From Larimichthys crocea (taxonomy: Eukaryota; Chordata; Actinopteri; Sciaenidae), in the NCBI RefSeq assembly GCF_000972845.2, contig NC_040022.1, forward strand, positions 10,143,705-10,207,704: 64,000 nucleotides of DNA. The letters are read 5' to 3'. The translations under genes and the position numbers were made by a program. Below, piece by piece: positions 11,774-24,390 of the stretch. The notes beneath the pieces were generated by a model. The model was not told the origin of the DNA, ran no database searches, and was given only the letters and a program-made list of their open reading frames with translations. Within the stretch, counting starts at the first letter, position 1, and each line of letters opens with the position of its first letter.

Positions 11774-12129
11774 AATATAAGAATTCAGAAGTGCTGAAAT
11801 GTAGATTCTCCTGCAGGTATATTTATATGTTTTCTGGCTTTGTTTCCTAACCAATTTGTAGTGGACTGTTTACTCAGGGCAAATACATGTTTAAATGGTG
11901 TAAGAAATTGTGCTTTGGACAAAATAATAAAGAATTTATTAAAATGTCTTTTTGGATTTATAGAATTCCATTGCTTCTGTGCTATAGAAAGTGTGATATA
12001 TAATAACTGTTGTAAAGGGTAAAGATATGACTCCATGTAACAAAAGCATCGTGTCAAACAGCACTTCAGTGTAAGCCTCAAAAATTCAATAAAGTCCTCT
12101 TGTGGAAGTGGTGTCATTCTCAATTTGTC

Positions 12130-12410
12130 ATATTTCTGTAAAGAAGAAACAGGATGTCCACAGACAGTGGCAGACTGCCAACCGGGAACACCGGGACATT
12201 TTCCAGTGGCCTGGCCGCTAAACTGTCCTGCCCAGCGATTGCCAACGGTTGGGACCAAAGGCTCGGTTCAGTCGCGCTTGATTTTAAATAAACCATCCGT
12301 TGTGCGCTCACTGCCTCGCTAAGCTCACACAGACTGAGCAGAAGCAAACATACCACATCCTCTCTTTTGTGAGGCTCTCTGTCACAGCACTGCAGGCACA
12401 CACACCCACA
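12130..12410. repeat. Repeat block following actinoporin-like copies
   Basis: 12130-12300 recurs at 44540-44705 and 12306-12400 recurs at 45750-45835. In the 44-45 kb copy the two halves are separated by about 1 kb, so this copy carries an internal deletion or that one an insertion. It begins near ACAGTGGCAGACTGCCAACC, which resembles a DNA transposon end. No coding sequence is recognised. Confidence 0.6.
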
Positions 12411-12465
12411 CACACACACACACACACACAACACAACAACACACCACACACCACCACACACAAGC
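12398..12465. repeat. CA-rich microsatellite
   Basis: Imperfect CA tract with interspersed AACAC units. Confidence 0.9.
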
Positions 12466-12496
12466 TAAAAGCACTGGCCACAGGTGTAGCGAAGTG

Positions 12497-15400
12497 CTGT
12501 TAACAACTGACCTGTTTGTCAGTAGGCAGCAGGTAAGACATTAAACAGTAGCTATTCTGTCCTGATAAACTTTTCGGGGTATGTAGCAGATAGCGAACAA
12601 TAAAGACGAGCCGGCTTGATTCCAGGTTGACTGATTTACTGAATCGTTTTGTCTTGTCTGTGTTTGTAAACTGAAACACAATAAAATACACAGGATACAC
12701 AATGTTACATAAGAAATGAAATACAACGGATATAAACATTTTCTCTCTTTACAGGCACTAACTAACTCAGTAAGTGATTTCCTTCACAGATTCAAACTGA
12801 GGTAGTAGTATTTTCGTTCACAGGTTTCAAAAATAGGCAGTAAGTTAAGCTGGCTGCATTGATGCCATCCCTTGCAACCCTCACTGCTCTCTCCTGAGAA
12901 GGACTTGAAGGCTACATGAACAAGAGTCCATACCTCTTACTGGCTCTTCCAAGAAGAGAAGCGTTCCAATCTTTTTGAGCCAAGAGGTGCTCTGTGACTT
13001 TGGTTAGTAGGCAGGTGGCTTGTGGCTAACCTCTTTGTCTGTGTCTGCATCAACAAGCTCAAACGTTTTCACCTCTCATCCTGTTCGTGGCTGACTGTCT
13101 GAGAAACTGGGACCAAGCAACCAGCTGGAAGATGAGAGTTGAGCTGCCGGAAGTGGTTCTGGTTCCCTGATCTGCAGGGTTCTGGTCTGTCAAGATGTAC
13201 TGCCACTGTTCTGGTTCCGTAGATCCACGAATGCGAGCTACTCGGTTAGCTACGTAGGTGTGAACCTTCGTGAACTGTTGTGATGTAGGCCCAGCACAAT
13301 GCGGCTGTCCAGTGAGACTTGACTGCCTGTAGCTTCTATGTCTATCTCAGACTGGATCACTTCTGCCAGCTCAACGGCCAAGACAGCTGCAACACAACTC
13401 CAGGCGTGGATGGTGTGCTGGGGTAAGGTGCGAGTTTTGATTACCCAAACAAATCCTACGTGCCATCTTCCTTGAGAATCCAAGGCACGCAGATAGGCTA
13501 CAGCAGCTATGGCCAGAGTCGAAGCATCTGCGAAACACAGAGTTCTGCCCTGTTACAGCAACATGGAGTAGGTAGGTAGATCTGCTAATGCAAAGCTGCT
13601 CCAGGTCTGCTAAGGAGTTGATCCATGCTCTCCAGTGTGCCTCTTTCTCTGGTGGGAGAGGCGTGTCCCTTCTATTGTTCAGAGGAGATGTCTCTCACTA
13701 ATGCCTTTCCCTGGACAGTGATGGGAGAAGAAATCCCAGGGGATCGTAAAGACTGTTTATGGTGACAGCATGCCTCTCCGAGTAAAATGGCTTAATGTCT
13801 CTTGAGACTCGAATGTGAAACTGTCAGTCTGGAGCACCCAGTTCTAGGCCTAAGCCCCTCTGAAGGGGCAATGGGTCTGCTCCCAGATCGAGATTTCAAG
13901 TCACTTGCTCGTTCCTCCCTGGGAAAGCCTCCATGACCCTCGGACTGTTTGAGGCTATCTTGTGGAGGTTTAAGTTGCTCTCCGCCAGCAAGGCCTTGGT
14001 CGCTGTAGAGATCGTTACCTCGTCCTCCTTGCCAATGCGTGAAAGTTGAGGCTCGACGTAAAAGTTCCTGAAGACGAACTCCTTTGCATCACTGCCATAC
14101 CAAGTTTTCTCCTGCTCTGCAGCTCTCCTCAACCCATAAGTCGCTACTGGCTGGACGGGCTGTTGCCGAACACATGCACAGTCATCCGTAGTCAATGGTG
14201 TCCTTGTCTGGACATTGTCTTGTCAGAGAACCTGAGGAATTGGCGGTGGTCCTCCTGACCTTGACACCCATAGAACATTTGCTCTATGTCGGCGGTAGCA
14301 GCAATTTGTTCTCTTCTGAACCGTAATAGCACTCCTATTAGCGTGTGTTCAGGTTGGGTCACTGAGAGCACATCTCACTGTATCCCCGTGTTACTCGCAC
14401 TGGAGTCAAAAACACTCCTTTTTTCCCCGGCATTCTGGGGTGGTATACACCAAATGTCGGCAGATACCAACACTCCTGCCCAGTTTGTAGTGCGAGCTGG
14501 CTCGGCCTGGTGGTTGTCAATACCTTTGCATAAAATAAAGAAGTGCTGTTTCATGTCAGGTTTCTTCCTGAATGAGCGTTGAGGGATTGGGTCTCTGAGC
14601 AGCCTGCTCTCTGTTGCATGGAAGGCGCTTACGAGGGAATGAAAGGTAGTGGCGCCACCAGTGGTTTTCAATGTCCATATACACTTCCTTATCCATATTC
14701 TCAGAAAATCGCTGTCATCTCGACATGGCTGGTTTGTTGTCAGCTGGTGTTCTCTGAAACACACTTTCACCAAGACCATCCCTACATGTCTCTGGCACGG
14801 CATCCACACTGCGAGTCGGAACTGAAGGCTGCACTGATCGGTTCACTGAGTCTCTCCTTGATGTGAATGCGGTTAGTGCAGGGCTTAAGATGGAAGGACG
14901 TCATTTTGGAGGACATGGGTCTTATAGCATTGACTTCCTGATTCTTGTGAGCACCACCCAGCACAGCTCTCCCACTATGACCCAGCCCAGATCAAGGCGT
15001 TGAGCATATGGCGAGTTGTGGGGTCCGTTACGCGTGCTCCCGACCTTGTGCAAGCTAAAACGTCTCTGCTAGTAGCAGAAGAATGGGTCACGTGATGGTC
15101 AAGTGCAGGGATTTTGTCTGCCACTGGTCTGAGGTGAGGGAAACATTGTGGCGCACTCAGGGTCGGGATCTTGACCGGTCACCAGGTAGGTACTCACACT
15201 CCAGCAGGATGTGGGGCAGTGTGACCTTGATCTTCCCATTGAGAGATTCACCATGATATTGGTTGCTTTCCTTCTGCAGTCTCCACTCTGCCTGAGCATG
15301 TTTTTAGCGTATAGGGGATGCCCCGCTGTTAATACCCAAACAGACTGAAGAACTCAGATTTCACTAAAGACCTATTGCTTTGGTCGTCGAGTACAGCATA

Positions 15401-18070
15401 TCCTCTGTGAGAATTGCTTGGATTGTCAGTGTGGGAAACCTTGACCAAGCAGATTTTGGAACCAGGATCTAGCTGGGGTGCATCACCACCTATCTCTGTG
15501 CACTTAGAAGTGACAACAGGGGTTGCTGCTTCCCTCCTCCCCGCTTTGCTCCCTCCTTGCTCCCTGCTCTGGTCATCCCAGGTGAGTATCCAGTTCTTCC
15601 ATGAGGGCGACCATGGTGCTGGACCGGATGCATCGCTGAGGTATGCTGGTCACTCTCACACTCTTACATTTAGTGCGGTCTTCAGTCTTGGCAATGTGCT
15701 TGATGCTGGCACAACATCTAAAGCAGATGTGAGTTCTCCTTTAAGTACGTTTTCCTCTCGTCCAGGTGCTTTCCTCTGAACCCCGGCACTTTGTAAGCGG
15801 ATGCGGTCTGTTATGGATTGGCATTCTTTATCCGGTTCAGTTTTTCTTCACAGATGTGCTGTCCTGAGATGCACACCTGCGGCCGTGACATCAGTCTTCC
15901 TCACTTTTACAGCGGATTTGTAGTGTGTTTTTGGTCTTTCTCACCTTTTGACTGACTGGGGTAAAGGAAAGATTGAATGCAAAACTGGGTCATTGCGAGT
16001 CTGTAGCTTGGGAACATACAAATTCCACCAAAGTAGCTGAACGGTGGGAAAGGCACATGATAAACCTCCTTGTACTTTGATCCCTGAGTCATCCAGCGTT
16101 CACGCCCAGTGAGAATGGAAGCTTCTCCACAATTGGATTCACCCCTCGAGCTGTATCAGATAACATGAGTCAGGCAAGAATCCCTTGACTTTGCAGCTTG
16201 TAGCTCTTTTAACAAGTCTCCTAACTCTCCTGAGTTTATGCGTGTCTTTGTTAGAGATGACTGGGAAGGCATCCAATCTTTTCATTAGGGCACTTCAATC
16301 ACTCTGGCTTCCATAAGTTTCCTCCAAGCGCTCCCATACCGTCCACACACCTAGTCTAGATTATTTACATCACAGACCTAACCTCATGGCTTAGCTGATG
16401 ACTTGGCCCTAACCACTTGATCAGTAGGTTGAGCTCTTCTTGCTCCGAGAGGTTTAGCTCCTTTGTGGCTGCTAGGAAGGAGGCCTTCCACGCCCAGTAG
16501 TTTCTGGGCAGTCGTCAAAGGTAAGGAGTCCCTGAGCTCACATCTCTTTCCTCAGAGATACTGGGCCAAGACATGGTTTGTGTTTGATGGAGGTAAGTAT
16601 TTGTTTCCCGGGTGGGATGAGAGGCCGGAGGATTAGCTGCTGGGTCTTTCTTTCTATGTCGGGGAAACAGGAGAATGTTTCTGCTTGGGAAAAATGTTTT
16701 TGGGGCAGAATGATGAGAAACATTGTGACCACCTGGCGGGGATCTATGTTCATTTTTCTCAACAAAGGACTCTATAGGGAATCTTCTTCTCTTTTGATAG
16801 GAAGGTGATCATTCACAGGTGCTTGATAAGCAATTTGTTGCTGTGGGTTGGGATTGGTTGCAACTGTGGTGGCATGTGCATCGAATGTGTTGTTCTACAT
16901 AGAGTTGTGTGCGTCTCACTGGATCATCAAGTGCTAGATCCTTAGCTCACCAAGAGCGTCACTTTGCCTTTGATCGAGCTCTGCTGCTGCTGCTGCAGCT
17001 TCTTCTATATAGCTGCCTCTGTTGATGCTGCAGAGGTCTTTCTTGCTTTAACACATGAAGATTGCCTCTATGATGCTTTGTTTCATCATGGTGCCTCCTT
17101 CTCAGCAAGGTACTTTAATTTTTGCTGTCAGCCTTAGCTCTGGCTCTTGTTTCAAGTAGGCTGACAGATGACCGGGTTGATGCTTCGAAGTTTGTGTGAG
17201 TTGAGGCTCGAGATCTTGTCTCCAACTGAGACGGACGGTCCTCCTCACCAGCGTGGCTCATCTTGGTTGCTTCTGTGTCTGTTCACCGTATTTCAGCTGC
17301 CTATCTCCGTTGTGTGGTCAACATTTTTACTATTCTGTCCTGATATACTCTGGGGTTTGTAGACAGATAGCGAACAATAAAGACGAGCAGGCTTGATTCC
17401 AGGTTGACTGATTTACTGAAATCGTTTTGTCTTTGTCTGTTTTTTGTAAACTGAAAAACACATAAAATAAACAGGTACACAATGTTACATAAGAAATGAA
17501 ATACAACTGGATAAAACATTTTCTCTCTTTACAGGCACTAACTAACTCGGTAAGTGATTTCCTTCACAGATTCAAAAATGAGGTAAGTAGTTATTTCGTT
17601 ACAGGTTTCAAAAATAAGGCAAGTTTTAATCAGGTAAGTATAGCGAAATTTACATACCATAACACATTTTCATTTTACAGAGGACAGCTATTCAGCTAAG
17701 TAACAGGTAAGCATAGTCAAATGCATAGCCAGCTAACTTTCAGACGAAGTGCAATTACAACTCAATGTAAATTAGGCTAACAAAGGCTAAATGACTTAGC
17801 TAAGTACCTGTAACGACTAGCAATTACACATTTTAATCGCGATCTTTTTATACCTTAATTTAGCGTTTTAAATTACCTCACCCCCTATGGAACCTAAACA
17901 ACTATTACATGATTTACAGCATGAACTTACTGTTGGTTCCACTTCTAGGTCAGTACACCGGATTTCTTGGCGAGCACATTTTCAGACGCTTCGATCAGGT
18001 CCGATTAAACAATTAAAGGTGCAGTAACTCAAATCATCACTAGAGGGAACTTAACCCCACCCAATAACTG
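12497..18070 (-). mobile_element. Degenerate BEL/Pao LTR retrotransposon
   Basis: 12555-12842 and 17329-17625 are direct repeats (shared landmarks CTATTCTGTCCTGATA and GATAGCGAACAATAAAGACG) and represent the two LTRs; the left one is cut short. On the minus strand the interior holds broken polyprotein frames. 13896-14195 contains HKIASNSPRVMEAFP and FRNFYVEPQLS, landmarks of BEL/Pao reverse transcriptase. 13200-13560 contains AIAAVAYLRALDSQG and HVGFVWVIKTRT, the adjoining RNase H region. Frames are interrupted by stops and shifts, so the element is dead. Outer limits, especially the right end, are approximate. Confidence 0.8.
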
Positions 18071-18121
18071 ACAGTCAGCACAGTACAGTGACAACAGACG
18101 CACAACCATCCAGCACGACTA

Positions 18122-18200
18122 GCTTAATCAGAATCAGAAATACTTTAATAATCCCATAGGGAAATTATTCTTTGTTACAATACTACAGTATACAAACAAA
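18122..18200 (-). mobile_element. LINE 3' tail fragment
   Basis: The motif AATCAGAAATACTTTAATAA followed by a TCCC-GGGAAATT stretch is the 3' end shared with the LINE copies at 19780-20590 and 45850-46740. Confidence 0.55.
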
Positions 18201-18255
18201 TAAAAACAACATATGTAAACACATAACCATCTATTAAGAACAATATATATATATA

Positions 18256-19150
18256 TTAGGGCTGTCAATCGATTAAAAAAAATTAACTAATTAATCGCAA
18301 AAGTTTCTGTAATTAATCGCGATTAATTTATCAATAAATGTATCAATAAATGAATTGCATTTTTCTGAGACTGAAACTTATAATGAATATTTATTTATGT
18401 AAAATGATTTGCAAACTGTCGGGCAACTTTTTAAAATGAAATGTTCCCCCTAAAAGTCCGTCCTTATCCATCTTTCTGCCATAGACTCTCCTTTAGTTAG
18501 GATAGATCATGACATATATACATAGACTCTCCTTTAGTTAGGATAGATCGTAGACCTATATACATAGACTCTCCTTTAGTTAGGATAGATCATAGACATA
18601 CATAGCCTCTCCTTTATAGGATAGATCATAGACATATATACAGACTCCCTTTAGTTAGGATAGATCATAGACATATAATAGACTCTCCTTTAGTTAGGAT
18701 AGATCATAGACATATATACATAGACTCCTTTAGTTAGGATAGATCATAGGATATATACATAGACCCTTAGATAGATCAAGACATATATACTACAGGTTGC
18801 TGGATTGTTACGTGTCGCCCTATTGAGGTGGCAGATCTGCCCATAAACTAATACAAGCAGGGCCGGTTTTAGCTATGGGCAATGTGGGCGACCACCCAGG
18901 GTGCAGTCTCCGTGAGGGCTTTAAGTTAATTCCTCTATACACCCTAACACCACACACACTAATATATCTGGGAAACAAAGCTCTACTTTGCCACATCCAA
19001 AATGGTGGCGTCGACGTACGATCCAGCGCTCAAAAAGGTTATGGGTCAGCCGCCACCGGAAGTAAACAAAACTGCGTTAATTGCGTTAAGTTTTTTTTAA
19101 CGCGCTAATTGTTAATCGACAAAATTAACGCGTTAATTTTGACAGCACTA

Positions 19151-19151
<1 letters not shown>
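18256..19151. mobile_element. ~0.9 kb TIR element inside a TA repeat, with an internal minisatellite
   Basis: It starts TTAGGGCTGTCAATCGATTA and ends GTTAATTTTGACAGCACTAA, an imperfect inverted repeat, and sits within a TA microsatellite (TATATATA on both sides). It has no transposase. The interior holds the 42-bp minisatellite at 18481-18791 and a short GGGCCGG-type repeat near 18860 that recurs at 52366-52455. Confidence 0.75.
18481..18791. repeat. 42-bp minisatellite, about eight units
   Basis: Unit beginning ATAGACTCTCCTTTAGTTAG and continuing through GATAGATCATAGACATATATAC. Units become shorter and more irregular toward the right. Confidence 0.9.
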
Positions 19152-19181
<30 letters not shown>

Positions 19182-19204
19182 TGTTAAAAGATCCAAGGGT
19201 GCTG

Positions 19205-19500
19205 CAGGCAGATGTTGGTTTGCAGAGGGAGGGATGGACAGGACAACAATGCTGACATGCGGGATCTCTCTCAGCAGACCAACTGCTAGCAGGTCAACAG
19301 GTCAACATCCGGGCTACAGAGCTGTTCTTTGGTTGTGATGTGATAGGTACAATTCTGGTCGGCCTGGACAATGTGGAAGCCATCAACGGAGATGTTCTGG
19401 TCCTTAGTGTCCCTGTGCAGCCATGTCTCTGTGAAGACATCAGACTGCATAAGGAGGTTAGTTCCACTTTGTGGAAGCTGATGGGGCTAAAACAGACTTA
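19205..19500 (-). mobile_element. LINE endonuclease-domain remnant
   Basis: On the minus strand, a frame with TETWLHRDTKDQNISVDGFH resembles the apurinic endonuclease domain of fish non-LTR retrotransposons. It probably belongs to the same family as the downstream 3' fragment at 19780-20590. It is short and interrupted. Confidence 0.55.
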
Positions 19501-19779
19501 ATACAACAAATGTTTTAAGTTGTAACAAAGTGTAGAATATGGTTAACTAACATAGACACAACATAATAAATGATGAATGTTGAAATCCTTGTATTATATT
19601 ATTTCATTTAACCTTTATTTAAAAAGGTAAAATCCCATTGAGATTAAGAACATGTTTGTTGTTATATGAACATACCCAGTGCATATAAAAATGGTCAATT
19701 AGTGAATTTGAATAGCTGGGCAATTATGAGTGGCTTTTGGATTTTTCTTTACAAAGGTGGAGAAGGGAGCAGTGTCAGA

Positions 19780-20590
19780 ATCAGAATCAGAATTAGAAAT
19801 ACTTTATTAATCCCCGCAGGGAAATTGTGTTTGTTACAGCAGCTCCCAAACGGTAAGTTAGATAGTAACATCCCATGAAAAAACTTTAACACTATACAAT
19901 ATACAATATAAAATATACAAGTAACTGTTAAGTAAAAACAGTGCGAACAATATATAGCTCTCAAACCTTATAAAATAATTTAGTGTTTATGAGAGACCGT
20001 ACAGAGAATAGACACTGATTGTTCAAAGTGCAGTATGCATGCATGGAAAATTGCACTAAATGTATTGCACAAGCAAGTTCGATAGCTACTGGACTTGACT
20101 TGGAGTGTCTGATATTTTGAGGGAGGAATGAGCATCTTGGTGCCAGCAGTCCCTGACTGAAGGAGCTCCTGAGTCTGTCCAGCACCTCATGGAGTGGGTG
20201 GGAGTCATTGTCCAAAATAGCCCCCACCTTAAACAGCATCCACCTTTCCAACACCACAGTCAGCAAGTCCATCTGCACTCCCACAACATCACCGGCCTTA
20301 CAAACAAGTCTATTAATCCTATTGGCTTCAGCTACCTTCAAATCCACTGCTCCAGCACACAACAGCCAAGAAGATAGCGCTGGCCACCACCGACTCATAG
20401 AACATCCTCAGCATCGTCCTGCAGATGTTAAAAGATCTCAGCCTCCTCAGAAGATAGAGGCAGCTCTGGCCCTTCCTGTGGACAGCTTCAGTGTTTTTAT
20501 TCCAGTCCAGTTGTCGTTTTTTTAGCACGGTCAGCAGCAGTATTGCTGCAAGACCTCCTGCTGTCATGGCAGTGGCGGACAACAGCAGTG
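19780..20590 (-). mobile_element. Non-LTR retrotransposon, 3' portion
   Basis: Minus-strand frames at 19961-20398 and 20328-20582 carry LDWNKNTEAVHRKGQSCLYL and LRSFNICRTMLRMFYESVVA, the region after the reverse transcriptase of a LINE common in fish, then the AATCAGAATTAGAAATACTT tail near 19785-19805. The clade is probably Rex/CR1-like, but I cannot fix it. A near-identical copy is at 45850-46740, and the flank to the right is duplicated with it. Confidence 0.75.
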
Positions 20591-21480
20591 AAGAGTCAGA
20601 GCAGGAACCTTCAACCTACAAAGACAGCGAAAGCCATGAGGATCCATTTGATTATTTTGCCCACCCTGATTCCAAGGATTTGATTTTCAGTACCTCCCAA
20701 ATCAGACAAGTCAAAGAGTCATTCCCAATGTATTCATCTCAAAAGATGACAAACAGAATATGGATGACATACAATGAAGCTAATCACTCCCTACGCATAA
20801 TGCAGGTGAACATAATTTCAGTTTATGTGATTTGAGTACAGGTTATTGCAGCATAATGGAAACATTTATTTTGTAGGGGAAAGAAACAGAAAAAGCTGTA
20901 TGTGGGCACATGTGGAGCCTTTGCTTTATTATTTTACACTCTTACATCAGTAGGCAGCCAACCTACCTCACTCTTGGTGTTTTGTGTTAATCGGGTGGTG
21001 GTGGCCTGGGATGGTATCAAATACCCGGCCTGAATTATTGTCCCAGTCCGCCCCTGTCCGCAGATCTGTACATACAAAGAAGACAGAATTTCATTTTATG
21101 TCACAGATTTTAAATGCACATCCCCAACGATGTCCCCACATGTCAGGGTTTTTTCCATTTTCCCATAGTAAATTAGGTTGCAAATGTGTTGGTGTTATTC
21201 AGGGGAATTCATCACCTCCTTGTGGACAAGTGTTGAAAAAGCCTCAATCTTGCAGCATGGTGTCTGTAACAAGCACACAGTTATTACCGGCAATTTATCT
21301 TTTCCTTGGTGAGTTCTGGATTACAAACTGTATGGCTTATTTTGCCTGACACACATTTGCAAGGTTAATTTTTAAAGGTTAATTAAAACCCCGGTCTGTG
21401 AATTAATCATCTTCATAACATTAACATTATACATACCACATATAATTGTAATATATATGTAATGTTTTTTATACTTTATT
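20540..21480. repeat. Segmental duplication block, copy 1
   Basis: Collinear with 46700-47550 in the same orientation (shared landmarks CTGCTGTCATGGCAGTGG, AAGTCAAAGAGTCATTCCCA and CATGTCAGGGTTTTTTCCAT). A further shared piece is 21840-21950 with 48375-48470. No exon is recognised. The block belongs to a larger unit that also includes the LINE on its left and actinoporin-like promoter sequence on its right. Confidence 0.8.
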
Positions 21481-22389
21481 TATTTTATTTATTTATTTTT
21501 TTTTGTTTGTCCAATTAGAGCAGATGGAACACGGGTTTCTGATTTTGATATTGGGAGGATCACTATGATGTAATCTGATAACTGCCACAGTAATAAAAAA
21601 GAGTATATCATCAGCATAATATGACATTTTAGGTGTTAGCTTATCATTTTCCAGTTATAACGGCCCATATTTCTGCAAACAGAGCAAAAAGATACAGGGG
21701 TATCTCGGTTAATAAAGTAAGCTGACATTTAAATGTTTTAGAATAGGCTATAGTAAACATAAAGCACCATTGAACATGATTACACATTTTTTAACCCTAA
21801 CCACCGAGGTTAAAAAAGCTCTACAGGAGTACAGACTGACTGATTATTCTCTGTGGTGTTCACATGTTGGTGTTATGTAACTGAGATATTAATGTTCTGT
21901 TTGTTAAGGAAGTAAGGGCCAGAGTGTGAACAGCAATTAGTGGATGAAAAATCATCCAGTAATTGCTGTTATAAGCTCTCCTGTGTCTTGTGCTAAGTAT
22001 TAAAGGGTCATTTCTGTTATTTTTAAGTAGGCTTGTATATGTTTCCTACAGTAGATGACAGTTAGCACACTTTAAATTTGGAGAAGGCTGAAGTTGCAAG
22101 ATGGCTGCTCATTGTCTGTATTATTTTATTATTATTTTGTCTCACTTGCTTTTTCGTTGTAATCAGACTTATTTATGCTTAAATCTCTAAGTTGTGTTAT
22201 TAGTAATTATATGGCTTATATTTAGAAGCAGAGAAAGGGTTTCTGGCACGACTTCAGCTACTTCCATGCTGCATGGAGAGAAGCCAAATGCATGCTTCAT
22301 CAACCTTGATGAATGCCAGGTTTTGTTGATGTGACAGTATTGTTCTGTGCCCTCTATAGCAGAATTCCTGTAATGCCATAGTGACATGA

Positions 22390-22870
22390 ACTAGTGTTGT
22401 GTTCAGTTCAGTTCAGTTCTCATGACACTTTTCTCAAAAAGAGCAGTTAAAATAATTAGGAAGTGAAAAAAGGTGAAATTTGATTTAGGAGGTTGGACCC
22501 TGCTGAATTTGTTTCTGTTCACTGAAACCAATGGAGGAAGACTGGGTTGAAATAAAAGTTTTACAATTAGTGTGAATGTATACAGCAACAAACTGGGGAA
22601 GTGAAGTATTAAAAATAAAAAAGCAAGAATGAAACTTGTCATATGCAACTCAACTTTTGACCCTTCAATGACAAGAACTGTTGTTTAGAAGGAGGGTCCA
22701 CAGCTGTTTTCTTTTGTCCTCCATCATCTTTATAATGAGATCATCCAAAAACCTGAAAGCTAGAGCTTGCAGCCGTCCCTCAGAAGCATTCATCCCAGGT
22801 AAGCATACAGATTCATTTAAACACTGATGAGATTACTTCTTACTTTTTGTTCCGAGTGCCTCAAAGTGAT
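22390..22870 (+). promoter_or_regulatory. Orphan actinoporin-like promoter and 5' UTR exon
   Basis: Matches the upstream region of the intact copy at 43.2-43.5 kb: TATA-type box TTTATAATGAG at 22730, untranslated exon ending at 22798 (CATCCCAG before GTAAGC) and the start of intron 1. It stops at TGATCA (22866-22871) and continues into unrelated sequence, so no coding exon follows. This is the longest upstream copy in the window, reaching back to a TTCAGTTCAGTTCAG run at 22401. Confidence 0.85.
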
Positions 22871-22879
22871 CACAATAGT

Positions 22880-23280
22880 GCAGGGTCTGGCGCCATCTAC
22901 TGGCCGTTGTAGCAGAGACCTGTGAGCATGCTCCACTTCAGAAGTTCAGAAGTTTCCCCTTCCAAGTCAAGCACCTTGGGTAGCCGTTCTTGTATAAATG
23001 CCACTGTGTCCTTCCCCTCCACGCCTTCTGGAAAGCCAACCAACCTCAGGTTCTTCCTACGGCCTCGGTTCTCTTGGTCGTCCAGTTGTTCCCTCAGGAC
23101 ACTCAGTTCGCCTTTTGTAGTCATAGCGAGTCATCAAACTCACATTGCTTCCCCTCGATGCTCTTTACTCGGTGTCCAATAGCTTAGTTGTCTTTGGCAA
23201 TCTTTTCCATCGTTTCAGAAATCCTATTTAGACGTCCTTCAATCATGAACTCGATCCTCTGTATTCATTCATCAGTTTGA
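22880..23280 (-). mobile_element. L1/Tx1-type LINE ORF1 fragment
   Basis: The minus-strand frame at 22897-23124 contains LDDQENRGRRKNLRLVGFPE, the conserved RNA-binding region (transposase-22 type) of ORF1 proteins of fish L1/Tx1-like LINEs. The upstream part continues in other frames to about 23280. There is no ORF2. Confidence 0.75.
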
Positions 23281-24272
23281 CATTCATATATCTGGTAGAA
23301 ATCTTAGTGGAGGTCCAACACAGATATACTGATGTAAAGGAATTTGCCAAACATATATTAAGGTTGTATCTTTCTGTGTTACACAAGAGGGTCTGTGGTC
23401 TCCTTAGCACTGATATTAAACTGTCAACTTAAGATCAACTTGACATCTGTTGTGTGTGTGCACTTGGTCCAGCAGTTTTTTGTTTTTTTTCTCAGGTCAC
23501 TGGCATTGCCTTTGCCTGCCTGCCTGCCTGTTATTTAAAGTTTAGATTTTAACTTGAACCCTGAATGTAACTCTAAACAAAGAGATACTTACAACTAGTA
23601 TGAATGTATATAATTTGCAGTATATGCACATTTTACACATATAGATCAGAGGATTCAAATTTGGTATAGAGACATCAAACTCCTCACCGGACATCATTTA
23701 CTGCATAGGCATCTTTCAGAACAACAGAGGGTGAAAATATCCAGTCTGCTTTGACCTGAACAAGATGAAAACATTGTACATTAAACTGTAGTTCATATTT
23801 GAACTTCTCTACAAGTTTGTTTTTTTTACAATTTTGTCTAGGATTTTCAGTTAATTTTCAACTTGCCACATTAATTTTCATCCCCTATACTGTACTTAAA
23901 ACTGACATCACACGTTTTCATATGTCATATATTACACTGGGCTTGAATGGCATTTCTAATAGCTAGTATTCGGACTAAAGTATTGGTAATTTATGAATGA
24001 AGGGAGACTGGAGCACACTAATTGACTTGATTGACTTAAATAGTGCAAATAGAAGAACAAGAGTAACAAACCATCATTGTTGTACCACCTAAAAATTAAA
24101 TCAAGTCCAGTCTACAGAGCACTAGCAGGAGCTCTAATATTCAGGTATGTGTTTAAAAAATGTTAAAACCAAGTGATGTGTATCAAGATACAAATCCGAC
24201 TCTCAGAAAGCAACCAAAGAAAAAATGTGAATAAGAATGAGAAGTGAGAGTAATAATATACTAATGATACAG
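23281..24272. other. No recognisable genes
   Basis: A/T-rich sequence with no supported exon; TGCC repeats near 23508-23530. Confidence 0.5.
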
Positions 24273-24390
24273 AAAAGTATCTCATGAGCACAAGATACTT
24301 TCTCGTGAGCACGAGATACTTTCTGGTGCGCACGAGATACTTTTCTGGTGCACACGAGAAAGTATCTTGTGCTCACTAGAAACGTTTCAC
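24273..24390. repeat. Palindromic repeat cluster
   Basis: Alternating units of GCACGAGATACTTTCT in direct and inverted order (GAGCACAAGATACTTTCTCG, then AGAAAGTATCTTGTGCTC near the end) can fold into a long hairpin. This is likely a small MITE-like repeat. The A-rich edges carry no coding sequence. Confidence 0.75.

Noticed and set aside
11785..12258. Minus-strand frame of 157 codons behind the actinoporin-like copies (also 44221-44661)
   Set aside because: It is the antisense of the 3' UTR and a repeat; conservation between copies reflects recent duplication.
12120..12461. Cys/Val-rich frames over CA or GT tracts (also 37605-37841, 42947-43159, 55146-55416)
   Set aside because: Products of dinucleotide repeats, except for the final retsat exon inside the last one.
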